Origin: Sphingomicrobium marinum
GTDB lineage: Bacteria; Pseudomonadota; Alphaproteobacteria; Sphingomonadales; Sphingomonadaceae
NCBI RefSeq assembly: GCF_026157105.1
Contig: NZ_JANPVQ010000001.1
Span: 2,039,501-2,103,500 of the forward strand
DNA length: 64,000 nt
Direction of reading: 5' to 3'
In this document: one piece after another, positions 37,202 to 46,168 of the stretch
How positions within the stretch are numbered: position 1 is the stretch's first letter
Layout: each line of letters begins with the position of its first letter
Made by a program: the position numbers and the translations under genes
The notes under the pieces: model-generated
The model's input: only the letters and a program-made list of their open reading frames with translations
Databases searched by the model: none
What the model was told of the DNA's origin: nothing

Positions 37202-37974
37202 GCTTCGGTGAGAGTGGCCCAGACAGGGGCGTGATCGCTCGCCTTTTCCTCGCCGCGCGCCCATTTGTGCACGCCCGCGCCCGCAAGCCGGTCGGCGGCC
37301 TGCGGCGAACACAGGAAATGGTCGATGCGAAAGCCATGGTTCTGCGGCCACGCTCCGCGCTGGTAATCCCAGAATGTCCACAGCTTTTCTTTATCGGGCA
37401 ACGCCGCGCGCAGGGCATCGGTCCAGCCCTGGTAGACGATCGCGCGCAGCGCAGCGCGGCTTTCGGGCTGCATCAGCGCATCGTGAACCATGGCCTTCAC
37501 GCTATAGGTGTCGCGATCTTCCGGGATGACATTATAGTCACCGGCGAGCACTACCGGGCGTTCTTCCTTCAGCAGCGCTTCTGCATGGTCTGCCAGCCGC
37601 GCCATCCATTCGATCTTCTTGTCGAATTTCTCGGTGCCGATGGGATTGCCGTTGGGTAGGTAGATCGACGCGACAATGAGGTCGCCAAGCTCGGCCTCGA
37701 TATAGCGGCTCTGATCAGGAAGCGGATCGCCCGGAAGACCGGTGCGACGAAGCTTGGCTTCGTCCTTCGACAGGATCGCGACCCCGTTGAAGCCCTTCTG
37801 CCCATGCCAAAGCGCGTGATAGCCCGCCTTTTCGACATCGCCGGTGGGCAATCCGTCCACTTCGCCCTTCAGTTCCTGAAGGCAGACGATATCGGGCTTT
37901 TCCTTGTCGAGATATTCGATGAGCCGCGGCAACCGCGCGCGAAGACCGTTGATGTTATAGCTGACGATCCGCAT
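37198..37974 (-). CDS. xth: Exodeoxyribonuclease III
   Basis: This 258-residue exonuclease III/AP endonuclease works in base-excision repair. It has the family start (MRIVSYNINGLRARLPRLIE), the metal-binding Glu in CLQELKG, the DYNVIPEDRD motif and the C-terminal SDHAPV with the catalytic Asp-His. Its length is typical. It starts 3 bp after the Fe-S carrier gene stop and probably belongs to an M23 peptidase-erpA-xth operon. Confidence 0.95.
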   Translation of the reverse strand: MRIVSYNINGLRARLPRLIEYLDKEKPDIVCLQELKGEVDGLPTGDVEKAGYHALWHGQKGFNGVAILSKDEAKLRRTGLPGDPLPDQSRYIEAELGDLIVASIYLPNGNPIGTEKFDKKIEWMARLADHAEALLKEERPVVLAGDYNVIPEDRDTYSVKAMVHDALMQPESRAALRAIVYQGWTDALRAALPDKEKLWTFWDYQRGAWPQNHGFRIDHFLCSPQAADRLAGAGVHKWARGEEKASDHAPVWATLTEA

Positions 37975-37977
37975 CGA

Positions 37978-38301
37978 TCAGATCGAAAAGCTCGAACCGC
38001 ACCCGCAGCCTGCTGCTGCATTGGGGTTGGTCACCTGGAAGCTGGCGCCGCCGAGATTTTCGACATAGTCGACCGCCGAACCGCGCACCAGGTCGATGCT
38101 TACCGGGTCGACGACCAGCGTGACGCCGCTTTCCTCGGTGCTGATATCGTCATCCTCGACCGCACCGAGCTCGAACTTGTAGGTGAAACCAGAACAGCCG
38201 CCGCCTTCGACCGACAGGCGCAGCACGGCGGGCTCGCCTTGCTTGGCGGCGATCGCAGCGACCCGCTTGGCCGCGTTTTCGGTGAGAATGATGTCAGTCA
38301 C
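37978..38301 (-). CDS. erpA: A-type iron-sulfur cluster carrier (ErpA/HesB family)
   Basis: This ~107-residue A-type carrier binds and delivers Fe-S clusters to apoproteins. It has the three conserved cysteines, one in EGGGCSGF and two in GCGCGSSF, as required. The start used is GTG (VTDIILTENAAKRV), which gives the normal length; a TTG twelve codons upstream is possible. Neither has a good ribosome site, so translation may be coupled to the M23 peptidase gene 39 bp upstream. Assignment among ErpA, IscA and SufA is not certain from sequence. Confidence 0.85.
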   Translation of the reverse strand: MTDIILTENAAKRVAAIAAKQGEPAVLRLSVEGGGCSGFTYKFELGAVEDDDISTEESGVTLVVDPVSIDLVRGSAVDYVENLGGASFQVTNPNAAAGCGCGSSFSI

Positions 38302-38340
38302 GTGGAGCGAGATAAGGTCGCCCCAGCCTTGCCGCAAGCC

Positions 38341-39249
38341 TTACTGGCCGTCGCCGCCGCCCAGAGCGATTTCGTGCATCGACAGATTGTCTTCCATCGC
38401 CAGGAGGTAATCGGTCGACTTCATGAAGGGCAGCGGATTGACCGGCTTGCCGTCGATGCGGACTTCATAGTGGAGGTGGCTACCGGTCGAACGGCCGGTC
38501 GAGCCCATCTTGCCGATCTGCTGGCCGCGGCGAACCGTATCACCGGCCGCAACCTGGATTTTCGAAAGGTGAGCGTAACGCGTCACGATGCCATTGCCAT
38601 GGTCGACTTCGATCAGGTTGCCGTAGCCGCCGCGATTATATCCGGCGCGCAGTACCTTGCCGTCGGCCGTCGTCAGGATCGGCGTACCACTCGGGCCGGC
38701 AAGATCGATACCGGCATGCATGGCGCGGCGCTTCTTGAAGGGATCGGTACGGGTGCCGAAGCTCGACGTCAGCGCCGAACCCTTCACCGGCATGTCCGAC
38801 GGCACGGCGATCGTGCCTTCTTGCAGGTGGTCGAGCTTCTTCCAGCTCGTGAACAGCTGGCGGAACGTCTCGTCACCTTCCTCGGACGCCTCGAACGGGC
38901 CACCGATGGCTTCGGGAAGATCATAGGCTACGCCCATTTCTTCGAGTTCGGCCATGCGACGCTCGATCTTCTCGTCGAGCAGGTTCTTGGCGAGCACCGC
39001 CAGGACGCGCTGCTTTTCCGCGATCTGGGCGTGCGTTTCGCTGTCATGCAGCTGATACGAAAGCACCGCCGTTTCGGCGGTGGCAAGACGGGCAGCGCTG
39101 TAGCCGGACCAGGCCGTAAGAAAGACGACCACGAAAAGCGCCATAAGCTGGACGAGCGCCGGGCAATAGATACGACGCACCTTCTCCCCGTCGCGGATGT
39201 AAATCTCGCGATCGCGAATGATACCGTTGAAAAATCCCGTTCCCGCCAT
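38341..39249 (-). CDS. M23-family peptidoglycan endopeptidase
   Basis: This 302-residue inner-membrane-anchored LytM protein has a cytoplasmic N terminus, one helix (ALVQLMALFVVVFLTAWSGY, ~31-50) and a coiled-coil (~60-105). The M23 domain at ~165-280 has zinc ligands in MHAGIDLAG (HxxxD) and SHLHYEV (HxH). All metal ligands are present, so it should be an active hydrolase rather than an EnvC-like activator. It would cut peptide crosslinks in the cell wall. It leads an operon with erpA and xth. No CtrA-type site of exact spacing was found in its 384-bp upstream region. Confidence 0.92.
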   Translation of the reverse strand: MAGTGFFNGIIRDREIYIRDGEKVRRIYCPALVQLMALFVVVFLTAWSGYSAARLATAETAVLSYQLHDSETHAQIAEKQRVLAVLAKNLLDEKIERRMAELEEMGVAYDLPEAIGGPFEASEEGDETFRQLFTSWKKLDHLQEGTIAVPSDMPVKGSALTSSFGTRTDPFKKRRAMHAGIDLAGPSGTPILTTADGKVLRAGYNRGGYGNLIEVDHGNGIVTRYAHLSKIQVAAGDTVRRGQQIGKMGSTGRSTGSHLHYEVRIDGKPVNPLPFMKSTDYLLAMEDNLSMHEIALGGGDGQ

Positions 39250-39633
39250 GTTCAGACCCGCTCCTGTCCGGTCGATGCGTCACCGACCCGCTCTTGAATT
39301 TCAAATTCGTTGGCGATCCCCACCCCAACGCAAAGACAGCTCCGTAAATGCCCTAACGGCCGCTGCGAGAATGAAGGTCTGCCGATAAGGTTAAGAAAAT
39401 CAAACCGGATATGGCAGGGACGAGACGAGTTGCGGCGACAAAGCGATGAAATGAGAAATTTCTTAAATCAGATTAACACTTTAATGGAACTCGGTAAGGT
39501 CGCCCCTTAACAATGCGAATATTTAACGGGGCGCTCGACCTTTTCTGTCTGTCATCCGTTGTGCGGCTGACCTATCAAGCTTGCGGGCCACGCCGTCCCA
39601 ACGCGGTGCGCCTCTCTGCAAGGGGAGAATGAC
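39250..39633. other. Divergent regulatory region between M23 peptidase and serC
   Basis: No convincing gene lies in these 384 bp; a 66-codon TTG-started frame at 39310-39510 has no ribosome site and crosses promoter sequence. AT-rich segments around 39440-39540 contain several TTAA elements (such as TTAA-N6-TTAAC) that are one base off the CtrA pattern. The last ~50 bases form two possible hairpins just before serC. Confidence 0.6.
39588..39627 (+). promoter_or_regulatory. Structured serC leader, possible serC RNA motif
   Basis: CCTCT (39611-39615) pairs with AGGGG (39621-39625), which is part of the serC ribosome site AGGGGAG (39621-39627). An imperfect hairpin precedes it at 39588-39608. 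A cis-acting 'serC RNA motif' has been reported before serC genes of Alphaproteobacteria. The location fits, but I could not verify a match to its consensus. Confidence 0.35.
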
Positions 39634-40752
39634 ATGACAGAGAAACCACAAACGCGCCCTGCGCGACCCTATTTTTCATCCGGACCGTGCGCCAAACCGC
39701 CGGGCTGGGATCCTTCCAAACTCGATCTTTCGGGCCTCGGCCGGACGCATCGCAGCGCGCACAACAAGGCGCGGCTGGCGCATTGCATCGCGCTGATGCG
39801 CGACGTGCTCGAACTTCCCGATACGCACCGTATCGGCATCGTTCCGGGCTCCGACACCGGCGCCTTCGAAATGGCCATGTGGAACCTGCTGGGCAAACGC
39901 GGTGTCGTCGTCGCGGGCTGGGAAAGCTTCGGCAAGGACTGGGTCTACGACATCCTCAACGAACTGAAGATCGATGCCCACGCCATGAAAGCCGATTATG
40001 GCAAGCTTCCCAATCTCAAGAAGATCGGCTGGCACAACGATGTCGTCTTCACCTGGAACGGCACCACCAGCGGCGTGCGCGTTCCGGGCGGCGACTGGAT
40101 TCCCAATCGCCGCGAAGGCCTTTCGATGGCCGACAGCACCAGCGCGCTTTTCGCCGAGCGCGTGCCGTGGGAAAAGATCGATGTCGCCACCTTCTCGTGG
40201 CAGAAGGTGCTGGGCGGCGAAGCGGCGCACGGCGTGCTCATCCTAGGCCCCCGCGCCGTCGAGCGGCTCGAAAGCTACGATCCGCCTTGGCCGCTCCCCA
40301 AATTGTTCCGTCTCAAGAAGGGCGGCAAGATCAACGAGGGCATCTTTACCGGTGCGACCATCAACACGCCGTCGATGCTGTGCGTCGAAGATGCGATCCA
40401 CAGCCTCGAATGGGCGCAATCGATCGGCGGCCTCGACGGCCTGATCAAACGAGCGGAAGAAAATGTCGCCGCAGTAGACCAGCTGGTGGCCGAGCGCGAC
40501 TGGCTCCACCACCTCGTCGAGCAGCCCGAACTGCGATCGAAGACCGGCATCTGCCTGACTTGCGACGGTGCCGATCGCGAGCGCATCTCTGCGATGGTCA
40601 AGCTGATCGATGGCGAGGGTGCCGGCCATGACTTTGGTGCGTACCGCGACGCCCCGCCGGGACTGCGAATCTGGTGCGGCGCCACGGTCAATCCCGAAGA
40701 TATCTTAGCCCTCGGCCCCTGGCTCGACTGGGCATGGAGTGAAACGCAATGA
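39634..40752 (+). CDS. serC: Phosphoserine aminotransferase
   Basis: This 372-residue class-V PLP aminotransferase makes 3-phosphoserine from 3-phosphohydroxypyruvate in serine synthesis. It starts TRPARPYFSSGPCAKPPGWD and has the LGRTHRSAHNK segment of the alphaproteobacterial SerC group. The PLP Lys lies in FSWQKVLGGEAAHG. It overlaps serA by 4 bp (ATGA), so the first two pathway steps are coupled. Serine is also the substrate of serine palmitoyltransferase encoded 11 kb away. Confidence 0.95.
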   Translation: MTEKPQTRPARPYFSSGPCAKPPGWDPSKLDLSGLGRTHRSAHNKARLAHCIALMRDVLELPDTHRIGIVPGSDTGAFEMAMWNLLGKRGVVVAGWESFGKDWVYDILNELKIDAHAMKADYGKLPNLKKIGWHNDVVFTWNGTTSGVRVPGGDWIPNRREGLSMADSTSALFAERVPWEKIDVATFSWQKVLGGEAAHGVLILGPRAVERLESYDPPWPLPKLFRLKKGGKINEGIFTGATINTPSMLCVEDAIHSLEWAQSIGGLDGLIKRAEENVAAVDQLVAERDWLHHLVEQPELRSKTGICLTCDGADRERISAMVKLIDGEGAGHDFGAYRDAPPGLRIWCGATVNPEDILALGPWLDWAWSETQ

Positions 40753-42323
40753 AAGTCCTGATTTCGGACAAGATGGACCCGCGCGCCGCGCAGATTTTCC
40801 GCGAACGCGGGATCGAGGTCGACGAGAAGCCGGGGCTGTCGCCCGACGAACTCAAGGCGATCATCGGGCAGTATGACGGGCTTGCGGTTCGCTCGGCGAC
40901 CAAGCCGAACGCAGAACTGCTCGATGCCGCAACGAACCTGAAGGTCATCGGTCGCGCCGGGATCGGCGTCGACAATATCGATATCGCCGCCGCGACCGCG
41001 CGCGGTATCGTCGTCATGAACACGCCATTCGGCAATTCGATCACGACCGCCGAACATGCCATCGCGATGATGTTCGCGCTGGCCCGGCAGCTGCCAGCCG
41101 CCGACGCCTCCACGCAGGCGGGCAAATGGGAAAAATCCAAGTTCATGGGCGTCGAACTGACCGGCAAGACGCTGGGGCTGATCGGCGCCGGCAATATCGG
41201 CTCGATCGTCGCCGCGCGCGCGCTGGGCCTCAAGATGAAGGTCATCGCCTACGATCCCTTCCTGACCGCCGAACGCGCGCTCGAACTCGGCATCGAGAAG
41301 GTCGATCTCGACACGCTGCTGGGACGCGCCGACTTCATCACGCTCCACACGCCGCTGACCGACCAGACCCGCGGCATCCTCGATGCCGAGGCGCTGGCCA
41401 AGACCAAGAAGGGCGTGCGCATCATCAACTGCGCGCGCGGCGGCCTGATCGATGAAGCGGCGCTCAAGGACGCGCTCGATAGCGGCCAGGTAGCCGGCGC
41501 TGCATTGGACGTGTTCGAGACCGAACCGGCGACCGAAAGCCCGCTGTTCGGCACGCCCGGCTTCGTCTCGACCCCGCATCTCGGCGCCTCGACCACCGAG
41601 GCGCAGGTCAATGTCGCGATCCAGGTCGCCGAACAGATTTCGGACTATCTCCTGACCGGTGCGATCACCAACGCGATCAATTCGCCCAGCCTTACGGCCG
41701 AAGAGGCCCCGCGCGTCAAACCCTATATGGGATTGGCGGAAAACCTCGGCAAACTGGCCGGGCAGGTGCTTGGCGAGGAGATCGAACGCATCGCGGTCGA
41801 GGTCGAAGGCGACGCGGCCGAACTCAACATCAAGCCCATCACGGGCGCCGTCCTTGCAGGGCTGATGGGGAGCTATTCGGACAGCGTGAACATGGTCAAT
41901 GCCCCGGTACTTGCCAAGGATCGCGGGCTCGACGTGCGTGAAATCCGGCACAGCCACGAAGGCGATTATCACACGCTGGTGCGGGTCACTTGCGATACGC
42001 CCAAGGGAAAGCGCACGGTCGCGGGAACGCTCTTTGGTAACGACAATCCACGTCTCGTCCACCTGTTCGACGTCGGCGTCGAGGCCGAACTCAACGGCCC
42101 GATGCTCTATATCGTGAACACCGACGCACCGGGGTTCATCGGCGCGCTCGGCACCGTGCTGGGGCAAGCGCAGATCAATATTGCGACCTTCAACCTCGGT
42201 CGCCGCAAGATTGGCGGCGCGGCGGTCGCGTTGATCGCGATCGACAGCGAGCCCGATGCCGAGACGGTCAAGAAGCTGGCCGCGCTCGACGGCGTGCGAC
42301 AGGTCGTGCCGCTGCGCTTCTGA
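40749..42323 (+). CDS. serA: D-3-phosphoglycerate dehydrogenase
   Basis: This 524-residue long-form SerA oxidises 3-phosphoglycerate to 3-phosphohydroxypyruvate. It has the substrate domain, an NAD-binding motif (LGLIGAGNIGSIVAARAL) and the catalytic Arg/Glu/His region (INCARGGLIDE and TPHLGASTTEAQ). An intervening ASB domain (~315-440) and a C-terminal ACT domain (~450-524, LYIVNTDAPGFIGALG) that may bind serine for feedback control complete it. Its length matches the Mycobacterium-type enzyme rather than the shorter E. coli form. It is followed by a strong hairpin. Confidence 0.96.
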   Translation: MKVLISDKMDPRAAQIFRERGIEVDEKPGLSPDELKAIIGQYDGLAVRSATKPNAELLDAATNLKVIGRAGIGVDNIDIAAATARGIVVMNTPFGNSITTAEHAIAMMFALARQLPAADASTQAGKWEKSKFMGVELTGKTLGLIGAGNIGSIVAARALGLKMKVIAYDPFLTAERALELGIEKVDLDTLLGRADFITLHTPLTDQTRGILDAEALAKTKKGVRIINCARGGLIDEAALKDALDSGQVAGAALDVFETEPATESPLFGTPGFVSTPHLGASTTEAQVNVAIQVAEQISDYLLTGAITNAINSPSLTAEEAPRVKPYMGLAENLGKLAGQVLGEEIERIAVEVEGDAAELNIKPITGAVLAGLMGSYSDSVNMVNAPVLAKDRGLDVREIRHSHEGDYHTLVRVTCDTPKGKRTVAGTLFGNDNPRLVHLFDVGVEAELNGPMLYIVNTDAPGFIGALGTVLGQAQINIATFNLGRRKIGGAAVALIAIDSEPDAETVKKLAALDGVRQVVPLRF

Positions 42324-42369
42324 CGCAAGCATCCGATATTTGTCATCGCCCTCGATTAGGCGTAGCCAG

Positions 42370-42399
42370 AAGACTGCGGCACCGCGTGTCGCAGTCTTT
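42370..42399 (+). terminator. Terminator of serC-serA
   Basis: AAGACTGCG (42370-42378) pairs with CGCAGTCTT (42390-42398), continued inward by a G-T pair and CAC/GTG around a CGC loop, giving a 13-bp stem. The T tract is short (CTTTGG). It lies 46 bp after serA. Confidence 0.7.
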
Positions 42400-42428
42400 G
42401 GATGCATCAACCAATAGGGGGTAGCTTG

Positions 42429-42821
42429 ATGACCGTCGAACTTACCTATCTTTCCTGGGCAGCGCTGCTGACCGCGCTGCTTTGGATGCCCTACATCGTG
42501 GGCCTGTTGCGTAATTCCGAAAACATGGCATCGGGTTATGTCGATCCGACGCCTCCCGCCAACCTTCCTGCCTGGGTGAAACGCGCCAACCGAACGCACA
42601 TCAATTCGGTCGAAACGCTGACGCCGTTCGCGGTCTTCGTGCTGGTCCTGCACGTCACCGACCAGCACAACAGCATGACGGCGATGTGGGCGATGGTCTT
42701 CTTCTGGGCGCGCGTTGCCCACGCGATCGTCTACTGGCTCGCCATCCCTTACGTTCGCACGCTGGCGTTCCTAGTAGCGCTGGTCGCGACGCTCGGGCTT
42801 TTCTGGGAAGTCATCACCTAG
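42429..42821 (+). CDS. MAPEG-family membrane protein
   Basis: This 130-residue protein has four hydrophobic helices and the MAPEG-type segment VKRANRTHINSVETLTPFAV (residues ~50-69). MAPEG proteins are membrane-associated and include glutathione-dependent enzymes of eicosanoid and detoxification metabolism; bacterial members of this short type are mostly uncharacterised. The ATG at 42429 follows AGGGGGTA. It lies between the serA terminator and a convergent aldo/keto reductase gene, with no operon partner. Confidence 0.85.
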   Translation: MTVELTYLSWAALLTALLWMPYIVGLLRNSENMASGYVDPTPPANLPAWVKRANRTHINSVETLTPFAVFVLVLHVTDQHNSMTAMWAMVFFWARVAHAIVYWLAIPYVRTLAFLVALVATLGLFWEVIT

Positions 42822-42863
42822 TCTTAGCTAGGCAAGACATCACCAAGCCGCACCGCACGCCCC

Positions 42864-43679
42864 TCAGCAGAAGTTGGCGGGGTCGGGTCCCAAACGGCCG
42901 TCCGGATCGTCCAGGGCGCCGATCCGCTCCATCTGCTCGTCGCTGAGCGACAGCTGCTCGGCCCGCATGTTCGCAGCAATGTGCTCGCGGCTAGACGCTT
43001 TGGGGATCGCCGACAGGCCCGATTGCAGGTGCCACGCGAGAATGACGGCTGAGCGGGGCGCACCGAGCGCCGCGGCAATCTCGCCGATGACGTCGTGGTC
43101 GAGCAGGTCGCCGCGGCCCAACGGTGACCAGCTTTGCGTGACGATCTCCATGTCGTCATGCACCTGCCGCAGTTCGCGCTGCTGGAAGGCAGGATGACAT
43201 TCGACCTGGTTGACTGCCGGCACAACATCGGTCGCGGTCACAATCTTCTCCAGGTCCTGCGGCCTGAAGTTGCTGACGCCGATGGACTTGGCATGGCCCG
43301 CATCGCGCAAGTCTATCAGCGCCTTCCAGGTGTCGACCGTTCGGCCCCTGTCCGGGCACGGCCAGTGGATCAGCAGCAGGTCGACGCTGGCACGCCCCAA
43401 CCTGCCCAGGCTCGCCGCCGTTGCAACTTTGGCCTGCTCGAACCCCTGATCGCTATTCCACACCTTCGTCGTCAGAAAGACATCGTCGCGCCCGGCGAGC
43501 GCTTCGCCGACGCCGCGTTCATTGCCGTAGATCGAGGCGGTATCGACCAGCGCATAGCCTTCCTCCAGCGCGATCCCCACGGTTTCAGCCGCGTCGGCAT
43601 CGTCGATCTTGTAGGTCCCGAACCCCAACCGCGGCATATCGCGGCCGTCGTTCAACGTCAGGCATCTCGATGTGAACAT
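42864..43679 (-). CDS. Aldo/keto reductase
   Basis: This 271-residue NADPH-dependent aldo/keto reductase is of the 2,5-diketo-D-gluconate reductase type. The catalytic tetrad is visible: Asp in VDTASIYGNE, Tyr in IYGNE, Lys in LTTKVWN and His in LLLIHWP. The ATG at 43679 has GAGGAG eight bases upstream; a GTG three codons earlier is too close to it. It probably reduces aldehydes or ketones formed under stress. It is divergent from the DsbA-like gene. The natural substrate is unknown. Confidence 0.92.
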   Translation of the reverse strand: MFTSRCLTLNDGRDMPRLGFGTYKIDDADAAETVGIALEEGYALVDTASIYGNERGVGEALAGRDDVFLTTKVWNSDQGFEQAKVATAASLGRLGRASVDLLLIHWPCPDRGRTVDTWKALIDLRDAGHAKSIGVSNFRPQDLEKIVTATDVVPAVNQVECHPAFQQRELRQVHDDMEIVTQSWSPLGRGDLLDHDVIGEIAAALGAPRSAVILAWHLQSGLSAIPKASSREHIAANMRAEQLSLSDEQMERIGALDDPDGRLGPDPANFC

Positions 43680-43837
43680 AGAACGCACTCCTCAGCCACT
43701 TACGCAATGGGCGCGCGCACCGGTTCCCCCCGCGCAAGTATGCCATCCTCTAGTCGCAGAAGGGATCGTCGCGTCGATCCGCTCTACTCGGCGCACAACC
43801 AGTAGACGAATGGGAGACGATCGCCCATGGGCCAAGC

Positions 43838-44815
43838 ATGAAATACACTCTTCTGCAGCTCGTCTGCGTTCTCGTGGCGGCATTGATTCCATCGGCAGCG
43901 GCAGTTGCGCAATTCGACGACACTTTCGTGCAGGCGCCGCCTTCGCGGGAAGATTTTTTCGATCCGCTGGATGCACCCGTACGCGCCGACAAGGCCTACG
44001 ATGTGACCATTATCTACTTCTTCGACTATGCCTGCCCAGCGTGCCGCGCCCACTCACGCGATGTGAGCCGGGTCTTCGACAGCGATCGCAAGCTGCGTGT
44101 CATCTACCGCGATACGCCAATCTTCGGTCCGCGGTCACACGACGCCGCGCGCCACGCGATAGCCTCGCGCTACCAAGGGCGGCACGAGGCGTTCCATCGT
44201 GCGCTGATGGCGCAGAAACTACCGCTTGATGATGCCGCCATCCGGGCTGCCGCCGATCGAGCGGGCGTGGACTGGGAACGGCTGCAGGCCGATCTCGGTC
44301 GGCACGGCACGGCGATCGACCGGCAGATCGCGCGCAACGACTTGCTGTCGAGAACTGCAGGCATTTCCGGCACGCCCGCCTTCATCATCGGCAACAGCCT
44401 TACCGACGGTGCGCTCGACGAAGCGGCCTTGCGCGTCAAAATCGCGGATACGCGTGCCAGCCAGCCCAAAGACACATTGCCGCGCACTGCTGATGCCAAG
44501 CCCGAGGACGCCGGTGCACCTGAGAAGTCGGCCCCTGATGAAGACCGCGCCGCCGCGAGCCCGGACGAAAAGACCGCCGCGGATCCCGAGCAGCAGGAAG
44601 CAACTGATCAACGGGCTAATACCGACCCGACTTTGGCAGCCCCCGAAGGCCCCGAGAGCGCCGAGCCGATGTTCGAGCAATCTACGCCCTCGCCCCAACA
44701 AGCCGAAGGTACTGCGGATCGTACGATTTGGTATTATGCGGGCGGCGGGCTGGCGCTCGCTTTCCTCGGGATTGCGCTGGTCGTTAGGCGCCGACGCAGG
44801 ACGTCCGGATCGTAA
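43838..44815 (+). CDS. DsbA-like thiol-disulfide protein with C-terminal membrane tether
   Basis: This 325-residue protein has a signal peptide (MKYTLLQLVCVLVAALIPSA, then AAVA|QF) and a thioredoxin-fold DsbA domain (~55-215) with CPAC at 66-69 and cis-Pro in SGTPAFIIG. A ~75-residue acidic Pro/Ala/Glu-rich linker and a single hydrophobic helix (GGGLALAFLGIALVV) follow, ending RRRRRTSGS. The tail should hold the catalytic domain on the periplasmic face of the inner membrane, whereas classical DsbA is soluble. The helix plus Arg cluster also resembles protein-sorting tails, but no sorting motif or sortase gene is nearby. The substrate is unknown. Confidence 0.85.
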   Translation: MKYTLLQLVCVLVAALIPSAAAVAQFDDTFVQAPPSREDFFDPLDAPVRADKAYDVTIIYFFDYACPACRAHSRDVSRVFDSDRKLRVIYRDTPIFGPRSHDAARHAIASRYQGRHEAFHRALMAQKLPLDDAAIRAAADRAGVDWERLQADLGRHGTAIDRQIARNDLLSRTAGISGTPAFIIGNSLTDGALDEAALRVKIADTRASQPKDTLPRTADAKPEDAGAPEKSAPDEDRAAASPDEKTAADPEQQEATDQRANTDPTLAAPEGPESAEPMFEQSTPSPQQAEGTADRTIWYYAGGGLALAFLGIALVVRRRRRTSGS

Positions 44816-44878
44816 TCTTGCTTTGACCGCGCCGACCCGCCTGCTTACTAGCGGCCTACCACCAGATAAGGGACGAAC

Positions 44879-46168
44879 ATGGGCAACGTTACCGTCATCG
44901 GCGCGCAGTGGGGCGACGAAGGCAAGGGAAAGATCGTCGACTGGCTGGCGAGCCGCGCCGATATCGTCGCGCGCTTCCAGGGCGGCCACAACGCCGGCCA
45001 CACGCTGGTCATCGACGGTAACGTCTACAAATTGTCGCTGCTGCCCAGCGGCGTCGTTCGCGGTACGCCCAGCGTCATCGGTAATGGCGTCGTGCTCGAT
45101 CCGTGGGCGCTGAAGTCCGAAGTCGAGAAGCTCGAGGGCCAGGGCGTCAAGATCACGCCCGACGTGCTGTGGATCGCCGAGAACGCCGCGCTGATCCTGC
45201 CCATCCACCGCGATCTCGATGCGCTGCGCGAAGATGCCAGTGGCAAGGGAAAGATCGGCACCACTCGCCGCGGGATCGGCCCAGCCTATGAAGACAAGGT
45301 TGGCCGCCGCGCCATCCGCGTCTGCGATCTCGCCCATCTCGACGGCCTCGGCCCGCTGATCGACCGGCTTTGCGCGCATCACGATCATCTTCGCCGCGGT
45401 TTCGGCGAACCCGAGGTCGATCGCGACCGCCTGCTCAACGATCTCAAGGAAATCGCCGACTTCGTCACACCCTTTGCACGACCAGTATGGAAACTGCTCG
45501 ACGAGAGCCGCCGCGAAGGCAAACGCATTCTGTTCGAAGGCGCGCAGGGCGTCCTGCTCGACGTCGATCACGGCACCTACCCCTTCGTCACCTCGTCCAA
45601 CACGGTCGCCGGGGCGATCGGGCCTGGCAGCGGCATGGGGCCGGGCAGCGCGGGCTTCGTCCTCGGCATCGCCAAGGCCTACACCACCCGCGTCGGGTCG
45701 GGACCCTTTCCTACCGAACAGGACAATGAAGTCGGCCAGCGATTGGGCGAGCGCGGCCACGAATTCGGCACCGTCACCGGTCGCCAGCGTCGCTGCGGCT
45801 GGTTCGATGCGGTGCTGGTGCGCCAATCGGTCGCGGTGTCGGGCGTGAAGGGCATCGCGCTGACCAAGATCGACGTCATGGATGGCTTTGACACCGTGAA
45901 AATCTGTACCGGCTACAAGATCGACGGACAGGAATATGATTACCTGCCCGCCCACGCGTTCGACCAGGCGCGGGTCGAGCCGGTCTATGAGGAAATGCCG
46001 GGCTGGGACGGCAGCAGCGCGGGTGCCCGCAGCTGGGCCGAGCTTCCCGCGCGCGCCATCAAATATGTTCGCCGCATTGAAGAGCTGATCCGCTGCCCGG
46101 TCACGCTTCTGTCAACCAGTCCCGAGCGCGAAGATACCATCCTCGTCCAGGATCCCTTTGCCGAATGA
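44879..46168 (+). CDS. purA: Adenylosuccinate synthetase
   Basis: This 429-residue PurA joins IMP and aspartate using GTP in AMP synthesis. It has the P-loop-like [14 protein letters not shown] near the N terminus with the catalytic Asp, [10 protein letters not shown] with the catalytic His, and the loop GSGPFPTE. Its length is standard. The ATG follows AAGGGA. The stop overlaps the methyltransferase start by 4 bp (ATGA). Confidence 0.97.
   Translation: MGNVTVIGAQWGDEGKGKIVDWLASRADIVARFQGGHNAGHTLVIDGNVYKLSLLPSGVVRGTPSVIGNGVVLDPWALKSEVEKLEGQGVKITPDVLWIAENAALILPIHRDLDALREDASGKGKIGTTRRGIGPAYEDKVGRRAIRVCDLAHLDGLGPLIDRLCAHHDHLRRGFGEPEVDRDRLLNDLKEIADFVTPFARPVWKLLDESRREGKRILFEGAQGVLLDVDHGTYPFVTSSNTVAGAIGPGSGMGPGSAGFVLGIAKAYTTRVGSGPFPTEQDNEVGQRLGERGHEFGTVTGRQRRCGWFDAVLVRQSVAVSGVKGIALTKIDVMDGFDTVKICTGYKIDGQEYDYLPAHAFDQARVEPVYEEMPGWDGSSAGARSWAELPARAIKYVRRIEELIRCPVTLLSTSPEREDTILVQDPFAE

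Noticed and set aside
39310-39510. 66-codon frame between the M23 peptidase and serC genes
   Set aside because: TTG start, no ribosome site, and it covers the AT-rich promoter region; the composition is not convincing.
39440-39540. CtrA boxes in the M23-serC region
   Set aside because: The TTAA pairs here are spaced by 4, 6 or 12 bases, never 7, so no CtrA site is claimed.
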